Source of the DNA: Acidimicrobiaceae bacterium
GTDB taxonomy: Bacteria > Actinomycetota > Acidimicrobiia > Acidimicrobiales > RAAP-2
Direction: 5' to 3'
Assembly (NCBI GenBank): GCA_003162395.1
Contig: PMON01000081.1
Location: forward strand, 286 to 55,364
DNA length: 55,079 nucleotides
How positions within the stretch are numbered: position 1 is the first letter of the stretch; each line of letters starts with the position of its first letter. The notes beneath the pieces were generated by a model. It saw only the letters and a list, made by a program, of their open reading frames with translations. It was not told the origin of the DNA and searched no databases. Below are positions 24,220 to 33,381 of this stretch, piece by piece. The position numbers and the translations under genes were made by a program.

Positions 24220-25337
24220 TACGTCGCCCTCGCGGTGCGTCGCTTGGTGACCGAGAGCACGATGCCGGCGGCGAGGAAGAAGCACACCGCGGCGGAGCCG
24301 CCGTAGCTGACGAGGGGCAATGGGATCCCCGTGACGGGCATGAGCCCCATGATCATCCCGACATTCTGGAAGCAGCTGAAGGCGAAGAACGTGAAGATCC
24401 CGACCGCGAGGAGCCGGCCGAGGTGATCCTTCGCGAGCATCGACGCGCGCAGCATCCTGGCCGCGATCGCGCCGAGCGCCACGATGAGCCCGCTCGCGCC
24501 GATGAAGCCGAGCTGGGAGCCGACGACGGAGAAGATGAAGTCGGTCTGCTGCTCGGGGACGTAGCCGAGCGACGAGATGCCGTGGAAGAGGCCCTGGCCC
24601 CACAGGCCCCCGGCTCCGATCGCCGCCTTGGACTCGTTGGTCTGGTACTGGTTCTGCTGCAAGAAGCCCGTGAACCGGAGCACTTGGTAGTGCTGGAGCA
24701 CGCCGAGGACGACGGCGAGGACCGCGACCCCCGCGGCCACGAACGTCATGAGGATGAGGAACCGCGGCGGGATGCCCGCGATGGCGAGCATAACCATGAG
24801 CACCACCACCATGATGATCGCGGTCCCGAGGTCCGGCTGGAGGTACACGAGAAGGATCGGCAGCCCCGCCATCAACAAGAGGCGCCAGACGTCGCGCATC
24901 GTCAACCCGTCGGGCCGCCGCTCGCAGTACGTCGCGATCGCGAGGATCATGGCGAGCACCGCGAACTCGGAGGGCTGGACCTGGATGAAGTGGAAGTTGA
25001 ACCACCGCTGGGAACCGAGGGCGTTCGAGCCGATCGGCGTGCGCACGGCGAGCAGCGCCAGGTTCGCCAGCACGTACGCGGGGGTCGCGAGCTGCTCGAG
25101 GCGCCGGTAGTCGATTCGCGAGACCCCGAGCATCACCACCAGTCCGAGGGCGACGAAGATCGCCTGGCGCTTGAGGTAGTAGCGCGGGTCGCTTCCCGCG
25201 CCGAGGAGGCCGGGGCGCGTCGCGCTGTAGACCATGAGCACCCCGAAGGCCGCCACGGCGAGGGCGAGCACCGCCAGCAGGGCGTCGAAGCCAGGGACGC
25301 GACGCGCGCGAAAGATCGGGATCCTCGCGTGGATCAT
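24219..25337 (-). CDS. rodA: Rod-shape-determining protein RodA (SEDS)
   Basis: Lipid II polymerase of the elongation machinery. 372 residues with the ATG at 25337. Ten or so membrane segments; key motifs are SQRWFNFHFIQVQPSEFAVLA, VYLQPDLGTAIIMVVVLMVML, LGYVPEQQTDFIFSVVGSQLGFIG and GMIMGLMPVTGIPLPLVSYGGSA. The LQPDLGTA and PEQQTDFIF motifs are those of classic RodA. It overlaps aroE by ATGA and BFN by one base. Likely active in lateral wall growth alongside the MltG encoded two genes upstream. Confidence 0.92.
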   Translation of the reverse strand: MIHARIPIFRARRVPGFDALLAVLALAVAAFGVLMVYSATRPGLLGAGSDPRYYLKRQAIFVALGLVVMLGVSRIDYRRLEQLATPAYVLANLALLAVRTPIGSNALGSQRWFNFHFIQVQPSEFAVLAMILAIATYCERRPDGLTMRDVWRLLLMAGLPILLVYLQPDLGTAIIMVVVLMVMLAIAGIPPRFLILMTFVAAGVAVLAVVLGVLQHYQVLRFTGFLQQNQYQTNESKAAIGAGGLWGQGLFHGISSLGYVPEQQTDFIFSVVGSQLGFIGASGLIVALGAIAARMLRASMLAKDHLGRLLAVGIFTFFAFSCFQNVGMIMGLMPVTGIPLPLVSYGGSAAVCFFLAAGIVLSVTKRRTARAT

Positions 25338-26176
25338 GGTGCCGCGACCGCCGCGTGCAGCACCTCGAGCGGTGCTGGGACGCCGAGCCAGATCGCGAGG
25401 GCGGCTGCCGCCTGGTGCACGAGGACCTCGACGCCGCCCACCGCGCTCGCGCCGCTCGACGCCGCCCGTGCGAGCCAGGGGGTCACGCGAGGATGGTAGA
25501 CGAGGTCGACCGCCACCTGGCCCGCGCGAAGCGAGGTGGGATCGACGAGCGGCGAGGCCCGCGCTTCGGTGGTGCCGAGCATCCCGATGGGCGTTGCCTG
25601 GACGACCAGGTCGAGCCCCGCCACGTCGCGCGGGTCGCCGACGCGTGCGGCATCGGCGAGGTCCGCGACGCTGCGGGCTCGGTCCACGTGTCGCGCGATC
25701 ACGAGCACCTCGGTGGCGCCGGCGTCGATGAGGGCGACGACCGCCGCGCTCGCCGCTCCCCCCGCGCCGATGACCGCGCAGCGCATGCCGAGAACGTCGC
25801 GCCCCGCGACGCACGCGATCGCGGCCACCAGGCCATCGCCGTCGGTCGACTCGGCGCGCACCGCGCCCGCGCTCGTGGACACAAGGCAGTTCGCCGCGCC
25901 GAGCCGATCGACGACCACCCCGCGCTCGTCGCAGTGCTCGACGACCGCGGCCTTGAGCGGCATCGTGATGCTGAGGCCGCGGACGCCGAGTCGCCGGACC
26001 GCCTCGACCACGACCGCGGCGTCGGGCTCGCCGGCACGCAGCGCGATCGAGACGGCGTCGATGCCAAGCGCGCGGAAGGCGGCGTTGTGCAGCGTCGGCG
26101 ACAAGGAGTGCGCGACGGGGTCCCCCGCGACGCCGAACACCAGCGTCGCGCCCGTCGGGTGCCCGTGCGGCGTCAC
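25334..26176 (-). CDS. aroE: Shikimate dehydrogenase
   Basis: NADPH-dependent reduction of 3-dehydroshikimate. 280 residues with the GTG at 26176 (GTGA overlap with mltG). Substrate-binding VAHSLSPTLHNAAF and the catalytic Lys in SITMPLKAAV are present, followed by GAANCLVS, DGDGLV, the Rossmann loop VIGAGGAASAAV and ATPIGM. The Asn/Asp pair of the active site (GAANC, STDGDG) is intact. aroE with mltG and ruvX is a conserved actinobacterial order. Confidence 0.92.
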   Translation of the reverse strand: MTPHGHPTGATLVFGVAGDPVAHSLSPTLHNAAFRALGIDAVSIALRAGEPDAAVVVEAVRRLGVRGLSITMPLKAAVVEHCDERGVVVDRLGAANCLVSTSAGAVRAESTDGDGLVAAIACVAGRDVLGMRCAVIGAGGAASAAVVALIDAGATEVLVIARHVDRARSVADLADAARVGDPRDVAGLDLVVQATPIGMLGTTEARASPLVDPTSLRAGQVAVDLVYHPRVTPWLARAASSGASAVGGVEVLVHQAAAALAIWLGVPAPLEVLHAAVAAP

Positions 26177-27282
26177 AGGCCGCGACGTGCCGCGATCGCC
26201 TCGTTGGCGAGCTGCTGGGCGAAGGTGGAGGCGAACGCGAGCGTGCCCGAGGCGTCGATGAGGGTGAAGTAGAGCCACGGACCAGAGGGCGCGTGGAGCG
26301 TGGCGTCGAGCGCCTGGGTGGACGGGATGCAGATCGGCGACGGCGTGAGCCCGGCGTGCAGGTACGTGTTGTAGGACGAGTGGACCGACTCGGTCGCGTG
26401 GGTGACCGGGCCGCCGTCTTGGTGCAGCGCGTACTCGACGGTCGCGTCCATCTGCAGCGACATGGACCTCGCCAGCCGGTTGTAGACGACCGTCGCGGTC
26501 TTCGGCATGTTGCGCGCCAGGTAGCCCTCCTTTTCCACGATCGACGCGACCGTGACGAGCTCGTCGGCGTTGAGCCCGTGGCGCGTCGTCGAGGGGTCCA
26601 GGCCAACCGACGCGGCGCGGGTGACGAACTTCGAGATCATCTGGCTGAGCAGGACCCGTGGGGACTCGCCGGCCACGAGCACGTAGGTGCCCGGCGCGAG
26701 GAGCCCCTCCAAGGACGTGTGGGGCGTGGGCTGGAACGGCGAGGGGACCGACCCGTTGTGCACGTAGGACTCGAACTTGCGCGCGAAGGGCGACCCCATG
26801 GTGCTCGCGAGGTCCTGGGCGATCTCCCAGGAGGCCTCGGCCGTCACGGTCGTCACGACCTGGGCGTTGGGGCCGTTGGACAGCGCCACCTTCGCGGCGG
26901 AGAACGACGACGAGGTCGGGATCGCGTACCAGCCGGGCTGGACCGTCGGGGTGCCCGTCAGCATCAGGTCGAGACGGAACCCCAGCTCTGACGAGACGAT
27001 CCCCTTCCCGGCCATCGTGGCCACGACCTGTCCGATCGGCTCGCCGGGCTGCACCTCGAACACGACGGGCGCACCCGTGCCACCGATCGGATAGGCGTCG
27101 ATGACGAACCACACCGGTGCGACGAGCACGAGGAGCGCGACGCAGGCCGCCACGAGCCGCCGGCGACGGAACCGGCGACGACGGTCGGCGTCGCCGGCGT
27201 GCGAGCGCCCGCGCGGGGCGGTTGGCGCCGGGCGGTCCGCTGCTGGTGCGTCGGTGGCCGCGAACCCCGGGGGCTCGCTCAC
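26173..27282 (-). CDS. mltG: Endolytic transglycosylase MltG
   Basis: Membrane-anchored lytic transglycosylase that terminates nascent glycan strands. 369 residues: a basic, Pro/Arg-rich cytoplasmic N-terminus of 40 residues, one membrane segment (about 43-62), then a LysM-like region (VVFEVQPGEPIGQVVATMAGKGI) and the YceG catalytic domain. The catalytic Glu is in TVASIVEKEGYL; SLQMDATVEYAL and SSYNTYLHAGLTPSPICIPS are the other family motifs. Overlaps ruvX and aroE by four bases each. Confidence 0.92.
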   Translation of the reverse strand: MSEPPGFAATDAPAADRPAPTAPRGRSHAGDADRRRRFRRRRLVAACVALLVLVAPVWFVIDAYPIGGTGAPVVFEVQPGEPIGQVVATMAGKGIVSSELGFRLDLMLTGTPTVQPGWYAIPTSSSFSAAKVALSNGPNAQVVTTVTAEASWEIAQDLASTMGSPFARKFESYVHNGSVPSPFQPTPHTSLEGLLAPGTYVLVAGESPRVLLSQMISKFVTRAASVGLDPSTTRHGLNADELVTVASIVEKEGYLARNMPKTATVVYNRLARSMSLQMDATVEYALHQDGGPVTHATESVHSSYNTYLHAGLTPSPICIPSTQALDATLHAPSGPWLYFTLIDASGTLAFASTFAQQLANEAIAARRGL

Positions 27283-27710
27283 CGTGCGATCCAGGCCTCG
27301 AGGAGGACCACCGCGGCCGCACTGTCGACACGACCCCGTGCGCGGCGCGCCGACACGCCCGCGTCGCGAAGGCGCGCCGAGGCGGTCACGGTCGTGAGCC
27401 GCTCGTCGAACAGGACGACCTCGATGCCAGCCGTGCTGAGCGGGTGACGCAGGTCGTCAGCGAAGCCCGATGCCCGCGCCGCGGCATCGCCGGGCGACCC
27501 GTCGAGCCGGAGCGGCAGTCCCACGACGACGGCGACCGCGGACTCTTCGATCGCGATCGCGGCGCACCGCGCCGCCGCGTCGGCGCCGGCGGGCACCGCA
27601 GGAAGCGGCATGGCGATCGCACGATCAGAGTCACAGACCGCGACGCCGATCCTGACCGCGCCGGGATCGAGTGCGAGGACCCGACCGCGCGCCGTGTCGT
27701 CATCGGTCAC
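27279..27710 (-). CDS. ruvX: Putative pre-16S rRNA nuclease / Holliday junction resolvase YqgF
   Basis: RNase H-fold nuclease, 143 residues. The first catalytic Asp15 is in LALDPGAVRIGVAVCD; VVGLPLRLDGSPG, the acidic FDERLTTVTA and the terminal VDSAAAVVLLEAWI carry the remaining conserved residues. It overlaps alaS upstream and mltG downstream, the arrangement alaS-ruvX-mltG also seen in mycobacteria and streptomycetes. Role in rRNA 5' maturation is known for E. coli YqgF; here it is by homology. Confidence 0.9.
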   Translation of the reverse strand: MTDDDTARGRVLALDPGAVRIGVAVCDSDRAIAMPLPAVPAGADAAARCAAIAIEESAVAVVVGLPLRLDGSPGDAAARASGFADDLRHPLSTAGIEVVLFDERLTTVTASARLRDAGVSARRARGRVDSAAAVVLLEAWIAR

Positions 27711-30277
27711 GCAATGCCGAGCTGCGCTCGGACCGCGTCAAGCGCAGCGTCGATGCCGGCGGGGTTCTTCCCTCCCGCGAGTGCCACCTCGCTCGAGCCA
27801 CCACCCCCGCCGCCGATCAAGGCGGCGACCTCGCGCACGAGCGCCGCGGCGTCGACGGCGCCGTCGGTGCTGGCCGCGAGCGCCGCGGTCCCGCCCGGGG
27901 ACGCCCCCGCGAGGACCACGACCGTGGCGCCCGCCTGGTGGCGGACCGCCCCAGCCAAGGAGCGCAGCTCCTCGCCTGCGCGCCCGTCGGCTCGCGACAC
28001 GACGACACCGTCCTGGGCGCCCTCGGCGATCGTGCGCGCGTCGTCGCGCAGGGCCTGCTCCTTCAGCTTGCCGAGCTCGTGCTCGGCTGCGCGCAGCCGG
28101 TCGGCGACCTTCTCGACTGCAGCGGGGAGGTGCTCTGGATCCGTGCGCAGGATCGCGCTCGCCGCCTCTAAGAGCTGGTCCCGGGACGCCGCGCGCCGCA
28201 GCGCCCCGAGAGCGGTCACGGCCTCGATCCGCCTCGTGTTGGCCCCGATCGAGCTCTCAGAGACGAGCTGGATGGTGCCGATCGCGCCCAAGGCGCGCAC
28301 GTGCGTGCCGCCGCAGAACTCGAGGGAGTGCGGGCCCGCCCGCACGACGCGGACCGTCTCGCCGTACTTGTCCCCGAAGAACGCGACGGCGCCCATCTTC
28401 TGGGCCTCCTCGCGCGAGGTCTCCGTGGTCTCGACGGGCTCGTCGGCGATCACGTCGCGGTTCGCCATCTCGAGGATCGCGTGGTGCTCGTCGTCGGCGA
28501 TCGCGCCGTGGTGCGAGAAGTCGAACCGCAGGCGATCCGCAGCGACGAGCGAGCCTTGCTGGCGGACGTGGTCGCCGAGGACGTCGCGGAGCGCGGCGTG
28601 CAGCAGGTGCGTGGCGGTGTGGTTCCGCCGGATCGCCTCGCGACGGTCCCGATCGATCGACGCGATGGCCTCTTGGCCGGGGTGCAGCGACCCGCGCACG
28701 CGCGCACGGTGCGCGATCACCCCCGGCAGCGGCGACTGGGTGTCGAGCACCTCGGCGGTGCCGGTCTCCGTCGCGATGGTCCCGGTGTCGCCCACCTGGC
28801 CGCCGCCCTCCGCGTAGAAGGGGGTGTGCTCCAAGAAGATCTCTTTGAGCCCGTCGGGGGCTTCGAGCACAGCCTGGATCCGGGCGGTTGCGGTGTAGTG
28901 GGCGGCGTCGCGGCCGATGAACTGCGCGGGCCCCTCGGCGTCGAGGAGGGAGCGGTACGCGGACTCGTCAGCGGCGCGCTGGGACCTCGACGCGGCCCTC
29001 GCTCGCTCGCGCTGGAGGCGCATCGCGTCGTCGAAGTCGACCCGGTCCACGGCGATGTCGCGCTCTGCGGCGAGCTCGACGGTGAGCTCGACGGGGAAGC
29101 CATGGGTGTCGTGGAGGAGGAACGCGAGCTCACCGTCGAGGACCTTGGACACCGCGACACCTGGGTCGTCGAGGGCAGTCTCCAAGAGCCCGAGACCGGT
29201 GCGCAGCGTGCGATCGAACTGCTGCTCTTCGCGCTCGAGCACCGAGGCGACGAGGTCGCGGTCTGCGACGAGCTGGGGGTACGCGACCTCGAAGGTCCGC
29301 ACGGCGGCGTCGACCAGCGCGGGCGTCACGGCCGTCGTCGAGCTCGAGTGCCGGCGCGCAGCGAGCACGGCGCGGCGCACGACGCGTCGCAGCACGTAGC
29401 CGCGTCCCTCGTTGCTCGGGAGCACGCCGTCGGCGACCAGCATGGTCATCGCCCGGCCGTGGTCCGCGATCCTCCGCAGCGTGACGTCGACCGTCTCGTC
29501 GTGGCCGTAGGTGCGGCCCGTGATCGACTGGGCGGCGTCGAGCATGCCGGTGTACAGGTCCGTGCCGAAGATCGAGTCGTGCCCCTGGAGCAGGGCCAAG
29601 AACCGGTCGAGGCCGGCACCCGTGTCGATGTTCTTCTTCGGGAGCTCGTGGGTCGACCCGTCGTCCAGGCGGTTGAGCTCCATGAACACCAGGTTCCAGA
29701 ACTCGACGTAGCGCTCCTCGTCACCCCCCGCGGGGCCGCCCTCGTGGCCGTACTCGGGTCCCTTGTCGAAGAACAGCTCGCTGTCGGTTCCGCGCGGGCC
29801 CGTGTCGCCCATCGCCCAGATGTTCTCCTCGCCGAGCCGCTGGAGCCGGGCGGCAGGGAGGCCGATCGTGTCGAGCCAGATCGCCGCGGCCTCGTCGTCG
29901 GTCTCGTGGACCGTGATCCAGATCCGCTCGCCGTCGAGCCCGAAGACCTCGGTCACGAGCTCCCAGGCAAAGCGGATGGCGCCCTCCTTGAAGTAGTCCC
30001 CGAAGCTGAAGTTGCCCAGCATCTCGAAGAAGGTGCAGTGCCGCGACGTCGTGCCGATGAGCTCGATGTCGCTGGCCCGGAAGCACTTCTGCACCGTCAC
30101 GAGGCGAGGGTGCGGCGGATGCTCTTCGCCGAGGAAGTACGGCTTGAACGGCACCATGCCGGCGATCGTGAAGAGCACCGTTGGATCGTGAGGAATCAGG
30201 CTCGCCGACGGCACCGCGACGTGGCCGCGCTCCTCGAAGAAGCGCGTGAACGCGTGGCGCACGCCGTTCGCATCCAT
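27707..30277 (-). CDS. alaS: Alanyl-tRNA synthetase
   Basis: Charges tRNA-Ala and edits misacylated Ser/Gly. 856 residues, typical. Class II catalytic core at the N-terminus (RHAFTRFFEERGH, MVPFKPYFLGEE, KCFRASDIELIG, FFEMLGNFSFGDYFKEGAI), editing domain with the zinc motif HTATHLLHAAL and CGGTHVRALG, and a C-terminal domain with GGGGGSSEVALAGGK. A TAGGCT hexamer ends seven bases before the ATG, so it starts a new unit 36 bases after rarA. Confidence 0.96.
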   Translation of the reverse strand: MDANGVRHAFTRFFEERGHVAVPSASLIPHDPTVLFTIAGMVPFKPYFLGEEHPPHPRLVTVQKCFRASDIELIGTTSRHCTFFEMLGNFSFGDYFKEGAIRFAWELVTEVFGLDGERIWITVHETDDEAAAIWLDTIGLPAARLQRLGEENIWAMGDTGPRGTDSELFFDKGPEYGHEGGPAGGDEERYVEFWNLVFMELNRLDDGSTHELPKKNIDTGAGLDRFLALLQGHDSIFGTDLYTGMLDAAQSITGRTYGHDETVDVTLRRIADHGRAMTMLVADGVLPSNEGRGYVLRRVVRRAVLAARRHSSSTTAVTPALVDAAVRTFEVAYPQLVADRDLVASVLEREEQQFDRTLRTGLGLLETALDDPGVAVSKVLDGELAFLLHDTHGFPVELTVELAAERDIAVDRVDFDDAMRLQRERARAASRSQRAADESAYRSLLDAEGPAQFIGRDAAHYTATARIQAVLEAPDGLKEIFLEHTPFYAEGGGQVGDTGTIATETGTAEVLDTQSPLPGVIAHRARVRGSLHPGQEAIASIDRDRREAIRRNHTATHLLHAALRDVLGDHVRQQGSLVAADRLRFDFSHHGAIADDEHHAILEMANRDVIADEPVETTETSREEAQKMGAVAFFGDKYGETVRVVRAGPHSLEFCGGTHVRALGAIGTIQLVSESSIGANTRRIEAVTALGALRRAASRDQLLEAASAILRTDPEHLPAAVEKVADRLRAAEHELGKLKEQALRDDARTIAEGAQDGVVVSRADGRAGEELRSLAGAVRHQAGATVVVLAGASPGGTAALAASTDGAVDAAALVREVAALIGGGGGGSSEVALAGGKNPAGIDAALDAVRAQLGIA

Positions 30278-30290
30278 TCGTGCGAGCCTA
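30278..30290 (-). promoter_or_regulatory. Putative leaderless promoter of alaS (TAGGCT, N7, ATG)
   Basis: TAGGCT (30290-30285, minus strand), CGCACGA, ATG. Drives the six-gene alaS-ruvX-mltG-aroE-rodA-BFN unit. Confidence 0.55.
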
Positions 30291-30313
30291 CCGGCGCTCC
30301 TGTGAGCACCTCG

Positions 30314-31642
30314 TCAGTCCACGCGGGGCGCGTCCGCGGCGCGACGTCGCCACACGTCTCGCTCGGGCTCCTCGCCGTGGGACGACGCGCGCCAGTACGC
30401 GGCGTCGACCAGCTCGTCGGGCAGGTACTGCTGGTCGACGACGCCGCTCGGGTCATCATGGGGGTAGCGGTAGCCGTCACCGTGGCCAAGCGACGCCGCG
30501 CCGGCGTAGTTGGAGCCGCGCAGGTGCGGGGGCACCTGGGTGTGCGGTCCCTCTCGCACGTCGCGCTGCGCGGCTGCGAGGGCGATGGTGACGCGGTTGG
30601 ACTTGGGCGACAGCGAGAGGTGCACGGTCGCCTGGGCGAGGTTGAGCGCGGCCTCGGGCAGCCCCACGAGCTCGACCGCGCTGGCGGCGGCCGTCGCGAT
30701 GACGAGCGCTGACGGATCGGCCATGCCGATGTCCTCGCTCGCGAGCACGACCAGTCGGCGTGCGAGGAACCGTGGGGACTCGCCTGCCTCGAGCATGCGC
30801 GCCAGCCAGTACAGCGCGGCGTTCGGGTCCGAGCCGCGCAAGGACTTGATGAACGCGCTCGCCTGGTCGTAGTGCTCGTCTCGACCCTGGTGCAGCACCC
30901 GGCTGTCGCGGGCCTGGACGACGTCGTCGCGCGTCAGGCGCGTCGCCGCGCTCGCCGCGGGCCCCGCGTCCCGTGCCCTCGCGAGGGCCGCGGCGATCTC
31001 GAGGCCCCCGAGCAGCGCCCGCCCGTCACCGTCGGCCGAGGCGACCAGCAGCTCGCGAGCGTCGTCGTCGAGCCCGACGTCCTCGGCGCGGGCACCGCGT
31101 TCGAGCAGCTCGAGCATCGCGGCCTCGTCGAGGGCTGCGAGCCGGAAGATCGACAACCTGCTGAGCAGCGGCGCGTTCACCTCGAAGTAGGGGTTCTCCG
31201 TCGTCGCCCCCACCAAGACGACCGTCCCGTCCTCGACGGCGGGCAGCAAGACGTCCCGCTGGGACGTGCTGAATCGATGGACCTCGTCGACGAAGAGCAC
31301 CGTGCGCTGTGCGTGCTCTCCCAGGGCTCGCGTCGCCTCGGCGATCGCCTCGCGCGCCTCGCGGACGCCCGCGCTCGTCGCGGAGAGCGCGACGAACCGG
31401 TTCGAGGCGGCCTCGGCCACGAGCCGCGCGAGGGTCGTCTTGCCGCTGCCGGCGGGGCCCCACAAGAGCATCGACACGAGCCGACCGCGGTCGCACAGGA
31501 CGCGCAGCGTGCCATGCGGGCCGACGAGGTGATCCTGGCCCACGACCTCGTCGAGGGTGCGCGGGCGGACGCGTGCCGCGAGCGGTGCCTGGGCGCTCAG
31601 CGCGTCGCGCGCCGCCGCGTCGAAGAGCCCCGGATCGCTCAC
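30314..31642 (-). CDS. rarA: Replication-associated recombination protein A (RarA/MgsA AAA+ ATPase)
   Basis: AAA+ ATPase acting at stalled replication forks. 442 residues with the GTG at 31642. N-terminal LAARVRPRTLDEVVGQDHLVG, Walker A GPAGSGKTTLARL, Walker B VLFVDEVHRFSTSQRD, sensor GATTENPYFEVN; C-terminal tetramerisation region with HYDQASAFIKSLRGSDPNAALYWLARML and LASEDIGMADP. GTGA overlap with aspS. The aspS-rarA-alaS order matches the actinobacterial norm. Confidence 0.92.
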   Translation of the reverse strand: MSDPGLFDAAARDALSAQAPLAARVRPRTLDEVVGQDHLVGPHGTLRVLCDRGRLVSMLLWGPAGSGKTTLARLVAEAASNRFVALSATSAGVREAREAIAEATRALGEHAQRTVLFVDEVHRFSTSQRDVLLPAVEDGTVVLVGATTENPYFEVNAPLLSRLSIFRLAALDEAAMLELLERGARAEDVGLDDDARELLVASADGDGRALLGGLEIAAALARARDAGPAASAATRLTRDDVVQARDSRVLHQGRDEHYDQASAFIKSLRGSDPNAALYWLARMLEAGESPRFLARRLVVLASEDIGMADPSALVIATAAASAVELVGLPEAALNLAQATVHLSLSPKSNRVTIALAAAQRDVREGPHTQVPPHLRGSNYAGAASLGHGDGYRYPHDDPSGVVDQQYLPDELVDAAYWRASSHGEEPERDVWRRRAADAPRVD

Positions 31643-33381
31643 GTGGGGCTCGGCCGCACCTCGATGCCCACCTCGGCGAGCTGGGATGCGGCGATGGGCG
31701 TGGGCGCACCCGTCATGAGGTCGGCGCCCGACTGGGTCTTCGGGAACGCGATGACCTCGCGGATGTTCTCCTCGCCCGCGAAGATCGCGGCGAGCCGGTC
31801 GATGCCGAACGCGAAGCCCGCGTGGGGCGGCGCCCCGTAGCGAAAGGCGCCGAGCAGGAACCCGAAGCGCTGCTCGGCCTCCTCGTCGGTCATGCGCAAG
31901 ACCGAGAACACGCGACGCTGGATGTCGCCTCGGTGGATCCGCACCGAGCCGCTCCCGAGCTCCCAGCCGTTGAGCACCAGGTCGTAGGACTGCGAACGGA
32001 CCGACAAGGGGTCGGACTCCAAGCGATCGAGGTCGTCGGGGTGCGGCATCGTGAAGGGGTGGTGGGCGGACAGCGGCGCGCCGTCCGCCCCGAGGCCCTC
32101 GAAGAGCGGGAACTCGGTCACCCAGCAGTACCGGTGCGGGCCCTGTGCGACGGGGGGCGAGCCGAGGGCGACGCGCAGCGCGCCGAGGGCGCGGCAGGCG
32201 ACGGCGTGGACGTCGGCCACGGCGAGGACCAGGTCGCCCGGGACCGCGTCGTCGACGCGGGCGACCGCGACGGCCTCTTCGTCGGAGAGGAACTTGAGCA
32301 GCGGCGAGTCGAGTCCCGACTCGGTGACGCGGAACCACGCGAGCCCGCCCGCACCGAGCTGCTTGGCGCGCTCGGTCATGGCGTCGAGGCGCGCGCGGGC
32401 GAGGTCCGCTCCCCCCGGCACGCGCATCGCCTTGACCGTCGGGGCGCGAAGGGCGCGTGCCTCGGTCGCGGCGAACTGCTCGGTCAAATCGACCAGCTCC
32501 ATCCCGAAGCGCAGGTCCGGCTTGTCGGTGCCGAACCGGTCGAGGCACTCGAACCAGGTGAGCCGCTCGATGGGGCCGGGCCGCTCCCCCGTCGCTGCCT
32601 CCGCGGCGTCCAGCACGGCCTCGGTCACGAAGCCGAACACGTCCTCTTGGGTCACGAAGCTCGCTTCCACGTCGAGCTGGGTGAACTCGTACTGGCGATC
32701 GGCACGGAGGTCCTCGTCGCGCATGCAGCGCGCGATCTGGTAGTAGCGGTCGAAGCCCGCGACCATGAGCAGCTGCTTGGCGAGCTGGGGGCTCTGGGGA
32801 AGGACGTAGAAGGACCCCGGGAAATGCCGAGAGGGGATGACGAACTCGCGCGCGCCCTCAGGGGTCGGCGCCCAGAGCAGCGGGGTCTCGACCTCGCAGA
32901 ACCCCTGGCGGTCGAACGCCGCGCGGATCGCCGAGTTGATCCGCGCGCGAAGCCGGAGGTTCTTCTGCATGCGGTCCTGGCGCAGGTCGAGGAAGCGCCA
33001 CTTGAGGCGCACCTGCTCGTCGGACTCCACACGGCCGCCGATCGACAGCGGCGGCGTCTCGGCGGTCGCCAGCACCTCGACGACGCAGTCGGCGAGCTCG
33101 ACCTCCCCGGTGCCGAGGTGCGGGTTCAGTGTGCCCTCGGGCCGTACGGTGACCGTGCCGGTCACCCGCAGGACGAACTCGCTGTGCACGTCGACGGCGC
33201 CGTCGATCACGCACTGGATCAGCCCGGTGTGGTCACGCAGGTCGACGAAGGCGAGATGCTCGCCGTGTTCGCGCCGCTTCGCGACCCAACCGCACACGGC
33301 CAGCCGCGTGCCGACGTCACTGGTGCGCAGGGTCCCGCAGAAACGGTCGCGCATGGCGGTCGACTCGCTCGGGGTGCTCAC
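31639..33381 (-). CDS. aspS: Aspartyl-tRNA synthetase
   Basis: Class IIb synthetase, 580 residues with the GTG at 33381. N-terminal OB fold (LAVCGWVAKRREHGEHLAFVDLRDHTGLIQ), class II motif 2 (QIARCMRDEDLRADRQYEFTQLD), the bacterial insertion domain, and motif 3 (PPHAGFAFGIDRLAAIFAGEENIREVIAFPKTQSG). The frame extends upstream into hisS; GTGA overlap with hisS fixes the start. Whether it is discriminating or also charges tRNA-Asn cannot be decided without seeing gatCAB or asnS elsewhere. Confidence 0.94.
   Translation of the reverse strand: MSTPSESTAMRDRFCGTLRTSDVGTRLAVCGWVAKRREHGEHLAFVDLRDHTGLIQCVIDGAVDVHSEFVLRVTGTVTVRPEGTLNPHLGTGEVELADCVVEVLATAETPPLSIGGRVESDEQVRLKWRFLDLRQDRMQKNLRLRARINSAIRAAFDRQGFCEVETPLLWAPTPEGAREFVIPSRHFPGSFYVLPQSPQLAKQLLMVAGFDRYYQIARCMRDEDLRADRQYEFTQLDVEASFVTQEDVFGFVTEAVLDAAEAATGERPGPIERLTWFECLDRFGTDKPDLRFGMELVDLTEQFAATEARALRAPTVKAMRVPGGADLARARLDAMTERAKQLGAGGLAWFRVTESGLDSPLLKFLSDEEAVAVARVDDAVPGDLVLAVADVHAVACRALGALRVALGSPPVAQGPHRYCWVTEFPLFEGLGADGAPLSAHHPFTMPHPDDLDRLESDPLSVRSQSYDLVLNGWELGSGSVRIHRGDIQRRVFSVLRMTDEEAEQRFGFLLGAFRYGAPPHAGFAFGIDRLAAIFAGEENIREVIAFPKTQSGADLMTGAPTPIAASQLAEVGIEVRPSPT

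Noticed and set aside
28301-30712. 803-codon plus-strand open frame opposite alaS and rarA
   Set aside because: Spans two verified genes on the other strand and the gap between them; no start signal, no recognisable domain.
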